A stretch of DNA of 63,290 nucleotides from Anaerolineales bacterium (GCA_020634935.1 JACKAT010000031.1:1-63290); one strand, 5' to 3'; counted from the stretch's first letter, positions 16,623 to 26,060 are shown. Numbers and translations are program-made. The notes: a model not told the origin generated them from the letters alone.

Positions 16623-17171
16623 TTACTTCCCCATCTTTACGGGTACCCGAACTATGTTGCCCTCTTCGTCTTCCCGGACGGTGTAAAGATCTTCCGGGCG
16701 AGTAACGCGGTCGATAAAAAGCACGCCGTCGAGGTGGTCAATCTCGTGGTGGACCAACACGGCGTCAAATCCCTCAAAGACGCGGTCGAACGGCTTGCCG
16801 TGTTCATCCCAGCCTTTGACCCGCAGATAGTGCGGGCGCACCGTCTCGGCAAATAGGCCGGGAAAGCTTAAGCAGCCGTCGAAGTCTCGCTCCTCGCGGC
16901 TCGCTTCCACAATTTCCGGATTGACTAAGGCTATCGGCGGATCAGGGTTGCCCTCGCCTTCGGCCGTGCTGTTGAGTCTGACCACCGCAATGCGGCTGTG
17001 GATATTAATTTGCGGTGCAGCCAAACCGATGCCGTTATCGCAGTGCAGCAGCGTATCTTTGAGATCGCGAATGATTTTTTTGCCATGCCGGTTCATCACG
17101 CGCACCGGCTCGCTCTTTTTGCGTAACGCGGCTTCATTTTCGCTATACATTACAATGGGTTTGACCGCCAT
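16623..17171 (-). CDS. def: Peptide deformylase
   Basis: A 182-residue enzyme that removes the formyl group from the initiator methionine of new proteins in the cytoplasm. All three metal-site motifs are present: GIGLAAPQI, DGCLSFPG with the metal Cys, and HEIDHLDGVLF with the two metal His and catalytic Glu. A weak GAGG lies upstream of the ATG. It sits downstream of the dehydrogenase-SerK fusion gene on the same strand, separated by a palindromic repeat. Confidence 0.93.
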   Translation of the reverse strand: MAVKPIVMYSENEAALRKKSEPVRVMNRHGKKIIRDLKDTLLHCDNGIGLAAPQINIHSRIAVVRLNSTAEGEGNPDPPIALVNPEIVEASREERDFDGCLSFPGLFAETVRPHYLRVKGWDEHGKPFDRVFEGFDAVLVHHEIDHLDGVLFIDRVTRPEDLYTVREDEEGNIVRVPVKMGK

Positions 17172-17198
17172 AATTTCTAAAAACCTCGATTATTTTTA

Positions 17199-17340
17199 GT
17201 AAGCGTTTAGCTATCAGCCTTCAGCCGTGAGCTTTGTCGCTAAAGATAACGTTTGGGCCTTCATGACCGGCTGTGAAACTTAAATATTTGCCAAAATAAG
17301 TAAAAAGCTGACCGCTGGCAGCTAATGGCTGAACGCTTAC
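17199..17340. repeat. GTCAGCT-type inverted repeat element (family C), copy 1
   Basis: About 140 bp bounded by GTAAGCGTT and AACGCTTAC, with inner blocks such as TAGCTATCAGCCTTCAGCC and GCAGCTAATGGCTGA that pair with each other. Related copies occur at 25941-26060 and 51846-51970. It fills the gap between the fusion gene and def. Confidence 0.75.
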
Positions 17341-17345
17341 AATTT

Positions 17346-19094
17346 TTACTCATCCATCAAATAAACCGACTCGGCGTAGTACCTGGCCTGACTGTTGCCC
17401 AACTTTTCGATAACCAGTTGGCGCAGCCATTTATTCTTTTCCAGCAGCGACTCGTCCGATCTGAGATAATCCAGCCCAAGATTAACCCGCAGCACGCGAC
17501 CCGACACGATGAAGCGGGTGATGCCGGCCGGTAGAAAATGGCCGGCCTGGACAATCTGCAAAATTTGCTCCGTGGTATAGTTGCCGAAAACAACTAGAGC
17601 AGCCATGTCAGGATACTCATCACGTAGGTGGTCGAGTTTGCCCTCCAGGGTGCGGGTGACATAGCTGGCGTTGATATAGGTTTCGGTCAACTGATTTAAC
17701 GCCTCCAGCTTGTTAATCCCCGGCCTGGCCTCAACCAGGTAAAGTTTGTTTTCGACAGTGCGCAGAAAGCACAGCCCGCCGTACTCGACCATTTCGTTAT
17801 GGACATGCTGGGGATCCGTTTCTCGCAAAGAGACAGCCGGAACAGCATTAAGCAACTCCATAAGCTGTGGTAATTCTATTTGTCGAATGACATGATACCA
17901 GCTTTGTAATTCAAGTCCAGTTTCAGATGAGGCCAGTTGCACTAACAAGTGTGGAATTTTCATGGCCTTTACAGCCTTGACGCGAGTGGCTCCATCAAGC
18001 ACGACATACCGATCATCGGTCCCAATCACCACCGGCGGATTAGCCAGAATACCGTCTTCCTCCAGTCGCTGTACCAACTGTTCGACCCGCCGGGGGTCGG
18101 TGTTTTCATGCGGGACAACTTTGTCAGTGGGTACGATGCGGAGTAAAAGAGGATTATCGACCGGCACAGCGTCGATAACATCAATAATTTGCTGCGCCAC
18201 GGTGATGGCTGCCAGATTTTGGGCATCCTCGGTGCTGGCGGCGACATGCGGTGTGGCGATAACCCGCTCATGCTGGGCCAATTGGCTGTCGATGGCCGGC
18301 TCTTTGGCGAAGACGTCGAGCGCCGCGCCGGCAATGAGACCTCGATTCAAGGCATCGAGCAGCGCGCCCTCATTGACCACCGTCCCTCTGGCTGTGTTAA
18401 TGAGATAGGCACTGGGGCGCATCAAGGCTAACTGCTCGATCCCGATGAGATGTTCGGTTTCCGGTTTGGCCGGCACGTGCAGGGTGACGAAGTCTGACTG
18501 TTGAAGCAAATCGTTCAAGTCAACCGCCTGGACTTTGGCCTCCAGGTTGAGTTCCGGGGTGGGACGACGCTGATTGACCAACACTTTCATCCCAAAAGCC
18601 TGAGCGCGAATAGCCACTTCACGGCCAATCCGCCCAAAACCGATAATCCCCAGTGTTTTACCAAATAAACCAGTGCCGATGAGTTTATTCTTTTCCCAAC
18701 GCCCTTCCTTTAAGCTCGTGTCAGCTTCGGGTAGGTGTCGAGCCAGAGCCAGCATCATGGCCATCGTATGTTCCGCTACAGCCCGGGTGTTGGCATCGGG
18801 GCAGTTGACTACTTTGATGCCGCGTTTTTGGGCCGCATCAATATCGATATTATCCAGACCCGCTCCGGCCCGACCGATCACTTTCAGGCTGTAAGCCCGC
18901 TCAATCGCATTGGCCCTAATTTTGGTGGCGCTTCTGACGACAACGGCCTCATAGCTACCGATGATCTTCAGTAACTCATCCGGCGTTAAACCGATTTTTA
19001 CATCGACATCGGCATGCTCGCGAAGAAGTTCGATACCCGCCTCCGCAATACGGTCACAAATCAGTACGCGGGGCCGGCGACGATTGGCATCCAT
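17346..19094 (-). CDS. Phosphoglycerate-dehydrogenase-like enzyme fused to a ParB/SerK-like domain
   Basis: A 582-residue two-part protein. Residues 1-315 are a complete D-2-hydroxyacid/3-phosphoglycerate dehydrogenase: GRAGAGLDNID, the NAD motif GFGRIG (152-157) and catalytic Arg236 (NTARG), Glu265 and His283 (TPHVAAS). Instead of the regulatory ASB/ACT domains, residues about 318-582 form a ParB/sulfiredoxin-like domain: VPHENTDP (Glu330), PPVVIGTDDRYVVLDGATR (Asp367-Gly368, Arg371) and a long C-terminal part. That pattern is the one used by SerK/SbnI free-serine kinases, which make O-phosphoserine. The fusion could link the first step of serine synthesis with phosphoserine formation or serine sensing (inference). 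The window also encodes two standard SerA proteins. An untested alternative is a different 2-hydroxyacid substrate. The ATG follows AAAGGAAA. Confidence 0.8.
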   Translation of the reverse strand: MDANRRRPRVLICDRIAEAGIELLREHADVDVKIGLTPDELLKIIGSYEAVVVRSATKIRANAIERAYSLKVIGRAGAGLDNIDIDAAQKRGIKVVNCPDANTRAVAEHTMAMMLALARHLPEADTSLKEGRWEKNKLIGTGLFGKTLGIIGFGRIGREVAIRAQAFGMKVLVNQRRPTPELNLEAKVQAVDLNDLLQQSDFVTLHVPAKPETEHLIGIEQLALMRPSAYLINTARGTVVNEGALLDALNRGLIAGAALDVFAKEPAIDSQLAQHERVIATPHVAASTEDAQNLAAITVAQQIIDVIDAVPVDNPLLLRIVPTDKVVPHENTDPRRVEQLVQRLEEDGILANPPVVIGTDDRYVVLDGATRVKAVKAMKIPHLLVQLASSETGLELQSWYHVIRQIELPQLMELLNAVPAVSLRETDPQHVHNEMVEYGGLCFLRTVENKLYLVEARPGINKLEALNQLTETYINASYVTRTLEGKLDHLRDEYPDMAALVVFGNYTTEQILQIVQAGHFLPAGITRFIVSGRVLRVNLGLDYLRSDESLLEKNKWLRQLVIEKLGNSQARYYAESVYLMDE

Positions 19095-19176
19095 TGGGCT
19101 TTTCCTTTCTATAATTGGTCTTAGACTGAAAGTTAAAATTTACAAGCGGGTATTAAAAATAATTTGGGGTAAATAA

Positions 19177-19219
19177 ATTGCTAATTGTCAACTGATAGGT
19201 TTAAGTGACAATTAGCAAT
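19177..19219. terminator. Hairpin with perfect 14-base arms
   Basis: ATTGCTAATTGTCA pairs exactly with TGACAATTAGCAAT. It lies between the fusion gene start (19094) and the end of the upstream minus gene (19271), so it may terminate that gene. It is AT-rich and lacks a clean T run. Confidence 0.45.
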
Positions 19220-19270
19220 CTGATAACGCTAAATCGATTTTTAGGGGTTGTATTAGCCTATTGGCTATTT

Positions 19271-20356
19271 TTAGTTGAGATCACACACCCGTGGTAAGCC
19301 GATTACTCGTTCCGATGTCATTTCACTAATAATGTTTTCGCAGTCCCCCCGGCCAATTCCAGCCGACCAAATGATGCATTGCATGCCTTGAACCTGAGCA
19401 ACTCGAAAGACATTGGCCTGAATGGGGATAATCGGTTTTTCATTGCCGGTGGGAGGATAACTCCAATTCTCTGTATTGGTGCTATCCAAACCGCGCAGGG
19501 TGTTCAAACAGTAAAGTTCATCGGGTTGTAAATTGGCTTCCTCAAATTCAAATACAACTGCTCCATCAAGCCATACTAACCCATCGCGGGGACCGATAAT
19601 TTTGGGAGCAGGCAGCAAGACGATAGTGGGCATGGGTGTTGGCGTTGATGTCCCTACATCGATGGTTGACCGGGCCGTGGGGGTTGGCAGCGGCGGGACC
19701 GATGGTAAAGGCAGCGGCGTGGAGGTAAAGGTGGGGAGAGGGGTTGCGGTGTCAGGTACAATAAGCTGAACGGCCACCGGCGTGGGCGTTAAGGTCAAGG
19801 TAGCCGTCAGTTCAGCCGCGATATTGGGCGATGTCTCTACTGAACTACCCCGATAAAAAACAAAAATAGCTAGTGGGCAGATCAAAACCGCCGCTACGCC
19901 CACAATGAGTCGGTTTCTGAGATTATGCGCGGGAGGGGGTAGCCAGGCTTGTAGGTCTCGGGGAATAGTTCTTTCCCGTTTGATCCGGTAGCGGAGGCTG
20001 CGGATGGCCATCTCCGCGTCCTGATGATCATATCGATCCGCTTTTTTATACAGCTTAATAGCTTTGTCGCTATTGCCGGCCAGTTCAGCCTCAAATCCCT
20101 CTCGGTAGAACCGGTGAGCGAATGTGTCAGACGTATCCTCTTCACCGGAAGCTGCCAGCAGTTCGCCTTCGATAGCAACAATTCTATGTCGAATCTGATG
20201 AGTTTGATTGATGGACAATTCAGGCACGGCTGCGGCAGCTTCTATATAGGACAGCTCACGGTCTCTTAGATTGGACAAAGCCGTGTATAGAGCTTGCAGT
20301 TCAGCCTGCTTTCGGATGCGCTGTTCGCGTGACAGCGAGTCGCCTGGGTGTGACAT
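19271..20356 (-). CDS. Single-pass membrane protein of unknown function
   Basis: 361 residues that I do not recognise as a family. Residues 1-145 are cytoplasmic, charged and helical, with a TPR-like stretch (FYREGFEAELAGNSDKAIKL, then YKKADRYDHQDAEMAIRSLR). One membrane helix follows (LIVGVAAVLICPLAIFVFY, about 150-170). A Thr/Pro-rich stalk (about 180-250) carries an external C-terminal domain with the four Cys spread as a possible disulfide-bonded module and IIGPRDGLVWLDGAVVFEFE, a Chloroflexota-style extracellular strand pattern. It may sense or bind something at the surface. It follows sbcC on the same strand with a 40-base gap. Confidence 0.6.
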   Translation of the reverse strand: MSHPGDSLSREQRIRKQAELQALYTALSNLRDRELSYIEAAAAVPELSINQTHQIRHRIVAIEGELLAASGEEDTSDTFAHRFYREGFEAELAGNSDKAIKLYKKADRYDHQDAEMAIRSLRYRIKRERTIPRDLQAWLPPPAHNLRNRLIVGVAAVLICPLAIFVFYRGSSVETSPNIAAELTATLTLTPTPVAVQLIVPDTATPLPTFTSTPLPLPSVPPLPTPTARSTIDVGTSTPTPMPTIVLLPAPKIIGPRDGLVWLDGAVVFEFEEANLQPDELYCLNTLRGLDSTNTENWSYPPTGNEKPIIPIQANVFRVAQVQGMQCIIWSAGIGRGDCENIISEMTSERVIGLPRVCDLN

Positions 20357-20397
20357 ACAGCTTTACTCTTTATTAGAAATTTCTACGCTTGGTGTAC

Positions 20398-22947
20398 TTA
20401 GCGGATAGCCAACTGACTCCCCTGAGACGTTTTCCAGACGTCAATTCGGGCCGGAAAAGCATCTTTTAATTCATCGATATGGGTGATCACAATAATTTTT
20501 TCAAAGTCATCTTGGATGGCATTGATGGCTTCAACTAGCCGCTCTCGCCCCTGTACATCTTGGGTGCCAAAGCCTTCATCTAAAACCAGCGTTTGCAAGC
20601 GGGCGCCGGCTCGACGAGCTAAGATTTTGCTGATGGCTACCCGGATAGCAAAGTTGATGCGGAAGGCTTCACCACCGGAATACATTTCGTAATCGCGAGT
20701 GCCGATCTCATCGGCAATCCGAATATCAAGCGTTTCAATCGTGCTGTCACCGCTTTTGGCTTCGCGCTGGGTTTCAAAACGAATATTCATCCGGCCATCG
20801 GTCATCCGGGTCAGTAAGCGGTTGGCTTCATCTTCAATTTCAGGAATAGCGCTTTCGATGAGTAAAGCCTGCACACCCTTTTTACCGAAAGCCACTTGCA
20901 ACTCTTTATAAATGGCTAGCGCTTCTCGAACCTGTTGCAACTGCTCTTCTTTTTTAGCGCGTTCTTTAGCCTGATAAGCGATATGATCTAATTGTTGTCG
21001 GGTTGAGGCGACCCGGTCTTGAGCCAGGCGATGTCTAAACTGGGTCGCATCTAAGGCTGCACTGGCCTGGTTCAGCTTCAGATTAAGCTCGGCCAACCCG
21101 GCCGTTTCGATTTCTAGCTCAGCCACTCGAGTGCGATCAGCGGCTGTTTGTTCTAACAACCGTTGATACCGGGCCTGATCGCGCTCCTGGCGTTTTTCTT
21201 CTTCTTTGATGCGTTTGTCAGCTTCAGTTAAAGCGCGCCCCTCGTCTTCAAAGGGGAGCAACCGTTCAACATCGGCCTGAGCCTGATCGTGTTCGTTCTT
21301 ATTATACCCTAATTTGGCTAATTCTGCCTCAACATTTTTGAGATTGTTAAGCAGATCGAGCGCAAAATCTTGCCGTTCAAGCCGCCGTCGCAGCTCAGCC
21401 TCCTGAGCTTGGCTGGCAGCCAGATCGACGGCGGCTTGCTCGGCCTCTTGCAGCAGTTGCTCAAGTTGGGCCACTTTGCGCTGTAATTTAGCCGTCTCGC
21501 GCAGCATTTTTTCATTATTAGCCAAACTGTCCTTCAATTGGGCTTGCTGATCGACAATTTCCTGCAAACGGGTCCGATTGGCTCGAAATTGATCGCCCTT
21601 GGCTTTCCCTTCAGCTTGATACTGAGCTAAAACCTCTTGGCGATGAGTTTCATCCAAGGGGCGTCGGCAAATCGGACAGTTGAACGAAGCCTGCTCCAAC
21701 TGAGTCAAGCTATCCTTAATATCTTCCATTTCCTGCTTGAACTGTCGATTTTGCTCAGTCAAGCGAGCCGATTCTTCAGCCAGGGTTTGCTGCATAGCCC
21801 GCTGCTTTTCTTGCTCATCTTCCAAAGCAGTCAAGGCCTTAAGTTCAGTTTGGGCTTGAGTTAACTGCGATCGCTGGGTTGCCACGTTGGCAACTTTTGG
21901 CCCCAGCATGTTAATTCGAGTCTCAACTTCTCGCAAATCGGCTTTGATTTTAGCTTCGGCTTCGCGGCGAGCGCTGTCCAGTTCATACTTTTGATGGGCT
22001 AATTCAGTCGACTCACGCAGCCGTTGATCCCAATCTTTTAAGGCTCTGCGGGCTTGGCTTAATTGATCCAAACCGGCCTCAATTTCGGCCCGACGATTGA
22101 GCACAGTTTTAAACGTTTCAATCGCCTTCTGGGCCGTGGCAATTGCTTCATCTAAATCAGCCATGTCGGCCTGCGCACCTGACAGCCGATCTCGCAGGTC
22201 GTCAAGCTGGCGCTGCTTATCGTTGATGGTTCGGTGCTGATCGCGTAAGCTTAGATGGGCTTGTTCGGCGATTTGCAATTCCTTATATAAGGAAGCAACC
22301 TCCTTTTCCGCTTCAAGCAGATTAGTCCGATACTCCGGCTCGCGGGCCAACTCGCGCTCGATTTGGCTTATTTCAGCTTCGATGATGGCTGCCTCGCGAT
22401 CCTTTTCATTAGCCCGCTGCTTGGCGCGGTCGGCGTAAAGATCATAAATCGCCAGCCCTAAAATGTCGCCTAAAATTTTTTTGCGTTGGGCCGGCGCCTT
22501 CATTGTAAACTCATCGGCCCGTCCTTGCAGCAAAAACGCCGAATTGATAAAGGTATCGTAATCCAACCGCATGATTTCGTTGATTTTTTTCTCGGTGGCC
22601 CGCAGGTTGCTTTCAGATAGAGTTCGCCAGCCGCCAGCATCCTGAACCTGAAAGCTCAAATCGCTCCGGCCTCGCTTACTGGCATCCCGTTTGCGGATGA
22701 TCCGGTAGATGTTGTTATTCAGATCGAAGGTATACTCTACCTCCATCTCAGTTTGCCCTAACCGGATCAATTCATCGTCTCTTTTGGCTCGCCCCTTACC
22801 CCAAACCACCCAGGTGATCGCATCGAGCAAGCTGCTTTTGCCAGCGCCATTTTCACCGGTCAAAGCCGCCAAATGCAGACCTTGGAAATTTAACTCGGCA
22901 TCTTGATAAGCCATAAAGTTGCGAAGCTTCAATTTAATTGGGATCAC
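20398..22947 (-). CDS. sbcC: SbcC/Rad50-type SMC nuclease ATPase
   Basis: An 849-residue ATPase of the SbcCD/Rad50-Mre11 family, which processes DNA ends and hairpins. The N-terminal Walker A is GENGAGKSSLLDAI; long heptad-rich coiled coils flank a zinc hook CPICRRPLD near residue 430; the C-terminal lobe has the signature YSGGEAFRINFAIRVA and Walker B LVLDEGFGTQD. Translation probably starts at GTG with AGAGG 7 bases before it. The usual partner nuclease gene sbcD is not adjacent: the next upstream gene is divergent and encodes a surface protein. Confidence 0.92.
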   Translation of the reverse strand: MIPIKLKLRNFMAYQDAELNFQGLHLAALTGENGAGKSSLLDAITWVVWGKGRAKRDDELIRLGQTEMEVEYTFDLNNNIYRIIRKRDASKRGRSDLSFQVQDAGGWRTLSESNLRATEKKINEIMRLDYDTFINSAFLLQGRADEFTMKAPAQRKKILGDILGLAIYDLYADRAKQRANEKDREAAIIEAEISQIERELAREPEYRTNLLEAEKEVASLYKELQIAEQAHLSLRDQHRTINDKQRQLDDLRDRLSGAQADMADLDEAIATAQKAIETFKTVLNRRAEIEAGLDQLSQARRALKDWDQRLRESTELAHQKYELDSARREAEAKIKADLREVETRINMLGPKVANVATQRSQLTQAQTELKALTALEDEQEKQRAMQQTLAEESARLTEQNRQFKQEMEDIKDSLTQLEQASFNCPICRRPLDETHRQEVLAQYQAEGKAKGDQFRANRTRLQEIVDQQAQLKDSLANNEKMLRETAKLQRKVAQLEQLLQEAEQAAVDLAASQAQEAELRRRLERQDFALDLLNNLKNVEAELAKLGYNKNEHDQAQADVERLLPFEDEGRALTEADKRIKEEEKRQERDQARYQRLLEQTAADRTRVAELEIETAGLAELNLKLNQASAALDATQFRHRLAQDRVASTRQQLDHIAYQAKERAKKEEQLQQVREALAIYKELQVAFGKKGVQALLIESAIPEIEDEANRLLTRMTDGRMNIRFETQREAKSGDSTIETLDIRIADEIGTRDYEMYSGGEAFRINFAIRVAISKILARRAGARLQTLVLDEGFGTQDVQGRERLVEAINAIQDDFEKIIVITHIDELKDAFPARIDVWKTSQGSQLAIR

Positions 22948-23032
22948 AAGTTACCTCTACTGTCTCAATTCATTAATCATGGTATGTTACCACGTCCTAA
23001 CTAACGGAGCAATTGAAATCGCGTTGTTCTGG

Positions 23033-23062
23033 TTGACATAAATTTATGTGTTATGGTATACT
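23033..23062 (+). promoter_or_regulatory. Consensus sigma-70-type promoter
   Basis: TTGACA (23033-23038) and TATACT (23057-23062) are separated by 18 bases, about 50 bases before the start of the PKD/LysM protein gene at 23114, in the divergent space with sbcC. Confidence 0.75.
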
Positions 23063-23113
23063 TGACCATAATATCAAATTGCGTTAAAAGGCCACTTTGC
23101 AAGGAGAGCGCCC

Positions 23114-24460
23114 ATGTCAAACCTGGATGACCTTCGGAGCTCATTTGAGTACAATGATGACGATGAGGAAAATGAGCCTCAAGAAGAGTACGAGGCTGAA
23201 ATGATCGATGAAGACGAAGAAGGGGAAGCACCCCGCCGCCAGAATCCGCTGCGCCTTATTATTTTAATTCTGCTGGTACTGGTGTTATTATGTATTCTCT
23301 GCTTCTTCCTCTTGCCCCGGCTGCCATTTCAAATTCCGGGAATTAGCCCGCCGGTGGTGAACAACCCTCCCACCCAACCGACTACTCAACCGACTAACGA
23401 AGGCGTGCCTCCTGGCGAAGAGACCGGTGAAGCGCCGCCATCTACAACACAACCTCAAGAGGGAACTGTTGAAGCTACCGGTGAGCCACTGCCGCCAGGC
23501 ACAACCGTCGAACCGTCTGGTGAGGGCGAGGGAGAAGTTACAGAGCAGTCCATTGTCGCTGAAGCCACGGATGAAACGCCTGGGGGCGAACCAACCGGCG
23601 AAGCCACCGGTGAACCGCCGGCTGCTGAACCAACCGGCGAAGCCACCGGTGAACCGCCGGCTGCTGAACCAACGGGCGAACCCACTGGTGAAACGTCGGC
23701 TGCTGAACCAACCGGCGAACCGACCGGTGAACCGCCGGTTAGCTGCGACGGCAATATGCCGCCCATCCCCGATGCTAATGGTCCCTACAATGCTATGCAG
23801 GGTAAAGGGCAAGCGGTTGTCATCTTTGACGGCAGCGGCTCCGCTGATCCCGATGGCGCCATTGAGACCTATACCTGGGAATTTGGCGATGGCACCCCGA
23901 CCGAGGATGGCCAGAGTGTCACCCACGGTTACAAGAACAACGGTACCTATCAGGCAACCTTGACCGTCACCGACAACTGCGGGGCTACGGCCACCGATAC
24001 CGCCGATGTGACCGTCGTCGGGCCAACCCCGCCTTCGCAGCAGGAAGATGCTGACAGCGAAGAGTCTGACGATGAAGCCAGCCAAGAGAATCCGGTCTCT
24101 GTCGCTGCCGCTATTCAATCGGCCTCAAATGCCGGGACGGTGGGCTTTTGTTACCGGGTTCAATACGGTGATACGTTGTTCGGTATCTCCGAAGAGTTCA
24201 ATGTGCCTATTCCCGATCTCGCGTTCCTCAACGAGATTAATGCGGATTACTACGTTATCGAAGGGCAGGGCCTGTTCGTTCCGACCGGTCAGCTTAGAGA
24301 AGGTCCTAACATTTATATTGCCCAGCCCTACGATACCCTGGACTCGATTGCCTTTGAGTGTGGTCTGGCTCCAGCAGTACTGGCTGAGGCAAATGGCATG
24401 GGCCTGGACGCGGGCTTGCAGCCTGATCAAGCTGTTGTAATTCCACCTTGGACTTACTAA
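23114..24460 (+). CDS. Membrane-anchored surface protein with PKD and two LysM domains
   Basis: 448 residues. An acidic cytoplasmic N-terminus (EYNDDDEENEPQEE) precedes one membrane helix (about 46-70). The extracellular part starts with a Pro/Thr/Glu-rich region containing repeated GEPTGE-ATGEPPAAEPT units, then a PKD domain (about 215-305, with GSGSADPDGAIETYTWEFGD and YKNNGTYQATLTVTDN), then two C-terminal LysM-type modules (YRVQYGDTLFGISEEF and YIAQPYDTLDSIAFECG). LysM binds peptidoglycan-like glycans, so the protein probably ties the membrane to an external glycan. It has its own consensus promoter, an AAGGAGAG SD and a terminator after the gene. Confidence 0.85.
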   Translation: MSNLDDLRSSFEYNDDDEENEPQEEYEAEMIDEDEEGEAPRRQNPLRLIILILLVLVLLCILCFFLLPRLPFQIPGISPPVVNNPPTQPTTQPTNEGVPPGEETGEAPPSTTQPQEGTVEATGEPLPPGTTVEPSGEGEGEVTEQSIVAEATDETPGGEPTGEATGEPPAAEPTGEATGEPPAAEPTGEPTGETSAAEPTGEPTGEPPVSCDGNMPPIPDANGPYNAMQGKGQAVVIFDGSGSADPDGAIETYTWEFGDGTPTEDGQSVTHGYKNNGTYQATLTVTDNCGATATDTADVTVVGPTPPSQQEDADSEESDDEASQENPVSVAAAIQSASNAGTVGFCYRVQYGDTLFGISEEFNVPIPDLAFLNEINADYYVIEGQGLFVPTGQLREGPNIYIAQPYDTLDSIAFECGLAPAVLAEANGMGLDAGLQPDQAVVIPPWTY

Positions 24461-24480
24461 ATAGTAGGTAAATTAACAAG

Positions 24481-24510
24481 CGCCCCGACCAGCTTCGGGG
24501 CGTTTGTCTT
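24481..24510 (+). terminator. Terminator after the LysM gene
   Basis: An 8-base stem, CGCCCCGA and TCGGGGCG, with a 6-base loop, is followed by TTTGTCTT. It starts 21 bases after the stop at 24460. Confidence 0.75.
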
Positions 24511-24564
24511 AGAAAGATAAGTTGACATAACAGATTATTTTAGCCACAGGATTTGGAGCAGGCC

Positions 24565-25776
24565 ATGGAAAGATTTCAAGAAAATCGACGGGTAATTCTC
24601 ATCGCGCTGTTGGCCTTAGTGCTGCTCTGTTTGGTGGGAGTGCTCATTTACAACGTGTTTTTTGCTGCCGGCGGCCAAAACGTGGCCGGTGAACCCCCTA
24701 CCGCTACACCGGTCTCTACCGAAGAGGTTGAGGTTGATACGCCAACACCGGAGAACACCACTCCGACTCCCACCCGTGTTATTTCAAGTGCATCCGACGA
24801 AGAATCAACTGAGGAAGCCACAATGGAGCCGACAAGCGAAGCCACGACCGAGCCAACCGCTGCCCCCACTCCGGCCTCGGCGGCTTCGACAGCAGGTGGG
24901 GCTGGCTCGACTGGTGGGGGGGCCTCAACTTCAACCACCCCGGTAGAAGTAGAAGAGGAAGTTGAAGTTGCCCAAATTGAGGAGGTCCTCAAGAACGGCG
25001 GCTTTGAGGAAGGATTTGGTGATGACGGCATCGGAATTAATTGGCAAGGCTTTAGTAATAACCGGGGGGTGGTGGCCTTCTCTGCTGAGTCAGCTATTCC
25101 GTTTGTAGAAAGTGGCCAGTCGGCCCAACGGATCAGCATCGATGAGGGAATCGAGCCCGATCAATATGGCGGCATCTACCAACAAGTAACCGTGACTCCC
25201 GGTCAGGTATACACCTTAACACTCAATGGTCAAATTCGTTCTGGCTTTGGCGATATTATCGCCAGCAGTTACGGCTATCGTCTTCAATATGCTATCGATT
25301 ACAATGGCGGCCAAAATTGGCGAGCGCTTCCATCTGAAGAGTGGGTAGAGTTGCCCTGGGATGAGCAGGGATTTAATGCTGATGAGTTCACTTTTTCTGA
25401 GTTTAGCACGCAGGTTACACCCACCGCTGATACGATGACGATTTTTATCCGGGGTTGGAATAAATGGCCGGACCAGAACTTGGGAGAATACACCCTCGAC
25501 AGCCTCAGCTTGGTTGGACCGGTGACCCGCACGATGACCATCACGCGTATGGAAACCGCCGCAGCGATGACCTCAACCGGTCAGGGAACAGGCTCATCTG
25601 GTGCGGCAACCGGTCAATCTGAGGAGCTGGTCGATGGGGCCTTACCCGTAACCGGTACCGACGATGGCCCACTTATGCAAGACGGTCGTTTCTGGGGGGC
25701 GGTATTGGTGCTGTTGTTGTTAGTTTCAGGAGCGGTCTATCGCGCCAAGTGGAGTTGGTCACGCTCTAACCGCTAA
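24565..25776 (+). CDS. Surface protein with LPVTG-type C-terminal anchor
   Basis: The start is set at ATG 24565 with GGAG 6 bases upstream, giving MERFQENRRVILIALLALVL. The 403-residue protein has an N-terminal membrane helix, a Thr/Glu/Pro linker, a globular domain (about 145-325) beginning VLKNGGFEEGFGDDG, typical of carbohydrate-binding-like jelly-roll modules, and a C-terminal tail of LPVTG (360-364), a hydrophobic stretch and a basic end (RAKWSWSRSNR). That tail has the layout of a sortase sorting signal; it could also be a second membrane anchor. Ligand unknown. It follows the LysM gene beyond a terminator. Confidence 0.75.
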   Translation: MERFQENRRVILIALLALVLLCLVGVLIYNVFFAAGGQNVAGEPPTATPVSTEEVEVDTPTPENTTPTPTRVISSASDEESTEEATMEPTSEATTEPTAAPTPASAASTAGGAGSTGGGASTSTTPVEVEEEVEVAQIEEVLKNGGFEEGFGDDGIGINWQGFSNNRGVVAFSAESAIPFVESGQSAQRISIDEGIEPDQYGGIYQQVTVTPGQVYTLTLNGQIRSGFGDIIASSYGYRLQYAIDYNGGQNWRALPSEEWVELPWDEQGFNADEFTFSEFSTQVTPTADTMTIFIRGWNKWPDQNLGEYTLDSLSLVGPVTRTMTITRMETAAAMTSTGQGTGSSGAATGQSEELVDGALPVTGTDDGPLMQDGRFWGAVLVLLLLVSGAVYRAKWSWSRSNR

Positions 25777-25786
25777 AAATCAACTC

Positions 25787-25834
25787 AGGCGACTGGCACT
25801 TTTGCTGATGACTGCGATTAAGTGCCAGTCGCCT
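25787..25834. repeat. GTGACTGGCACTT-type hairpin (family B), copy 1
   Basis: Perfect 15-base arms, AGGCGACTGGCACTT and its complement, separated by 18 bases, start 10 bases after the LPVTG gene. It may double as that gene's terminator. Related elements: 36961-37042 and 28751-28873. Confidence 0.8.
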
Positions 25835-25850
25835 AAAATTAGCGGAATCA

Positions 25851-25932
25851 ACAACTCGTTTTTGGGAGACCGTTTTCACCTGCTATGATAAATGAGGCCA
25901 GGTGTTGATTGTTCTCAACCAAAACGAGTTGT
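25851..25932. repeat. Inverted repeat with ACAACTCGTTTT arms
   Basis: ACAACTCGTTTT (25851) pairs with AAAACGAGTTGT (25921-25932) around about 57 bases containing GGTGTTGATTG. It lies in the 370-bp gap before the GNAT gene. No further copy was noticed. Confidence 0.6.
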
Positions 25933-25940
25933 TTGTTTTT

Positions 25941-26060
25941 AGGCAGTCAGCTTTAGCCCCAAAGATAATGTTTGGCCCCGTCTGTCCCACTCAGCACCCC
26001 AAAGATTTGCTAAAACAAAGCAACAAGCTGATAGCTGACGGCTAAGGGCTGACCGCTTAC
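25941..26060. repeat. GTCAGCT-type inverted repeat element (family C), copy 2
   Basis: Starts AGGCAGTCAGCTTTAGCCCC and ends with blocks AAGCTGATAGCTGACGGC and TAAGGGCTGACCGCTTAC. Shares the internal AAAGATAA-GTTTGG block with copy 1 at 17199-17340. Confidence 0.75.

Noticed and set aside
23288..24118. Long antisense frame in the PKD/LysM gene
   Set aside because: It is a shadow of the repetitive Pro/Thr/Glu coding stretch.
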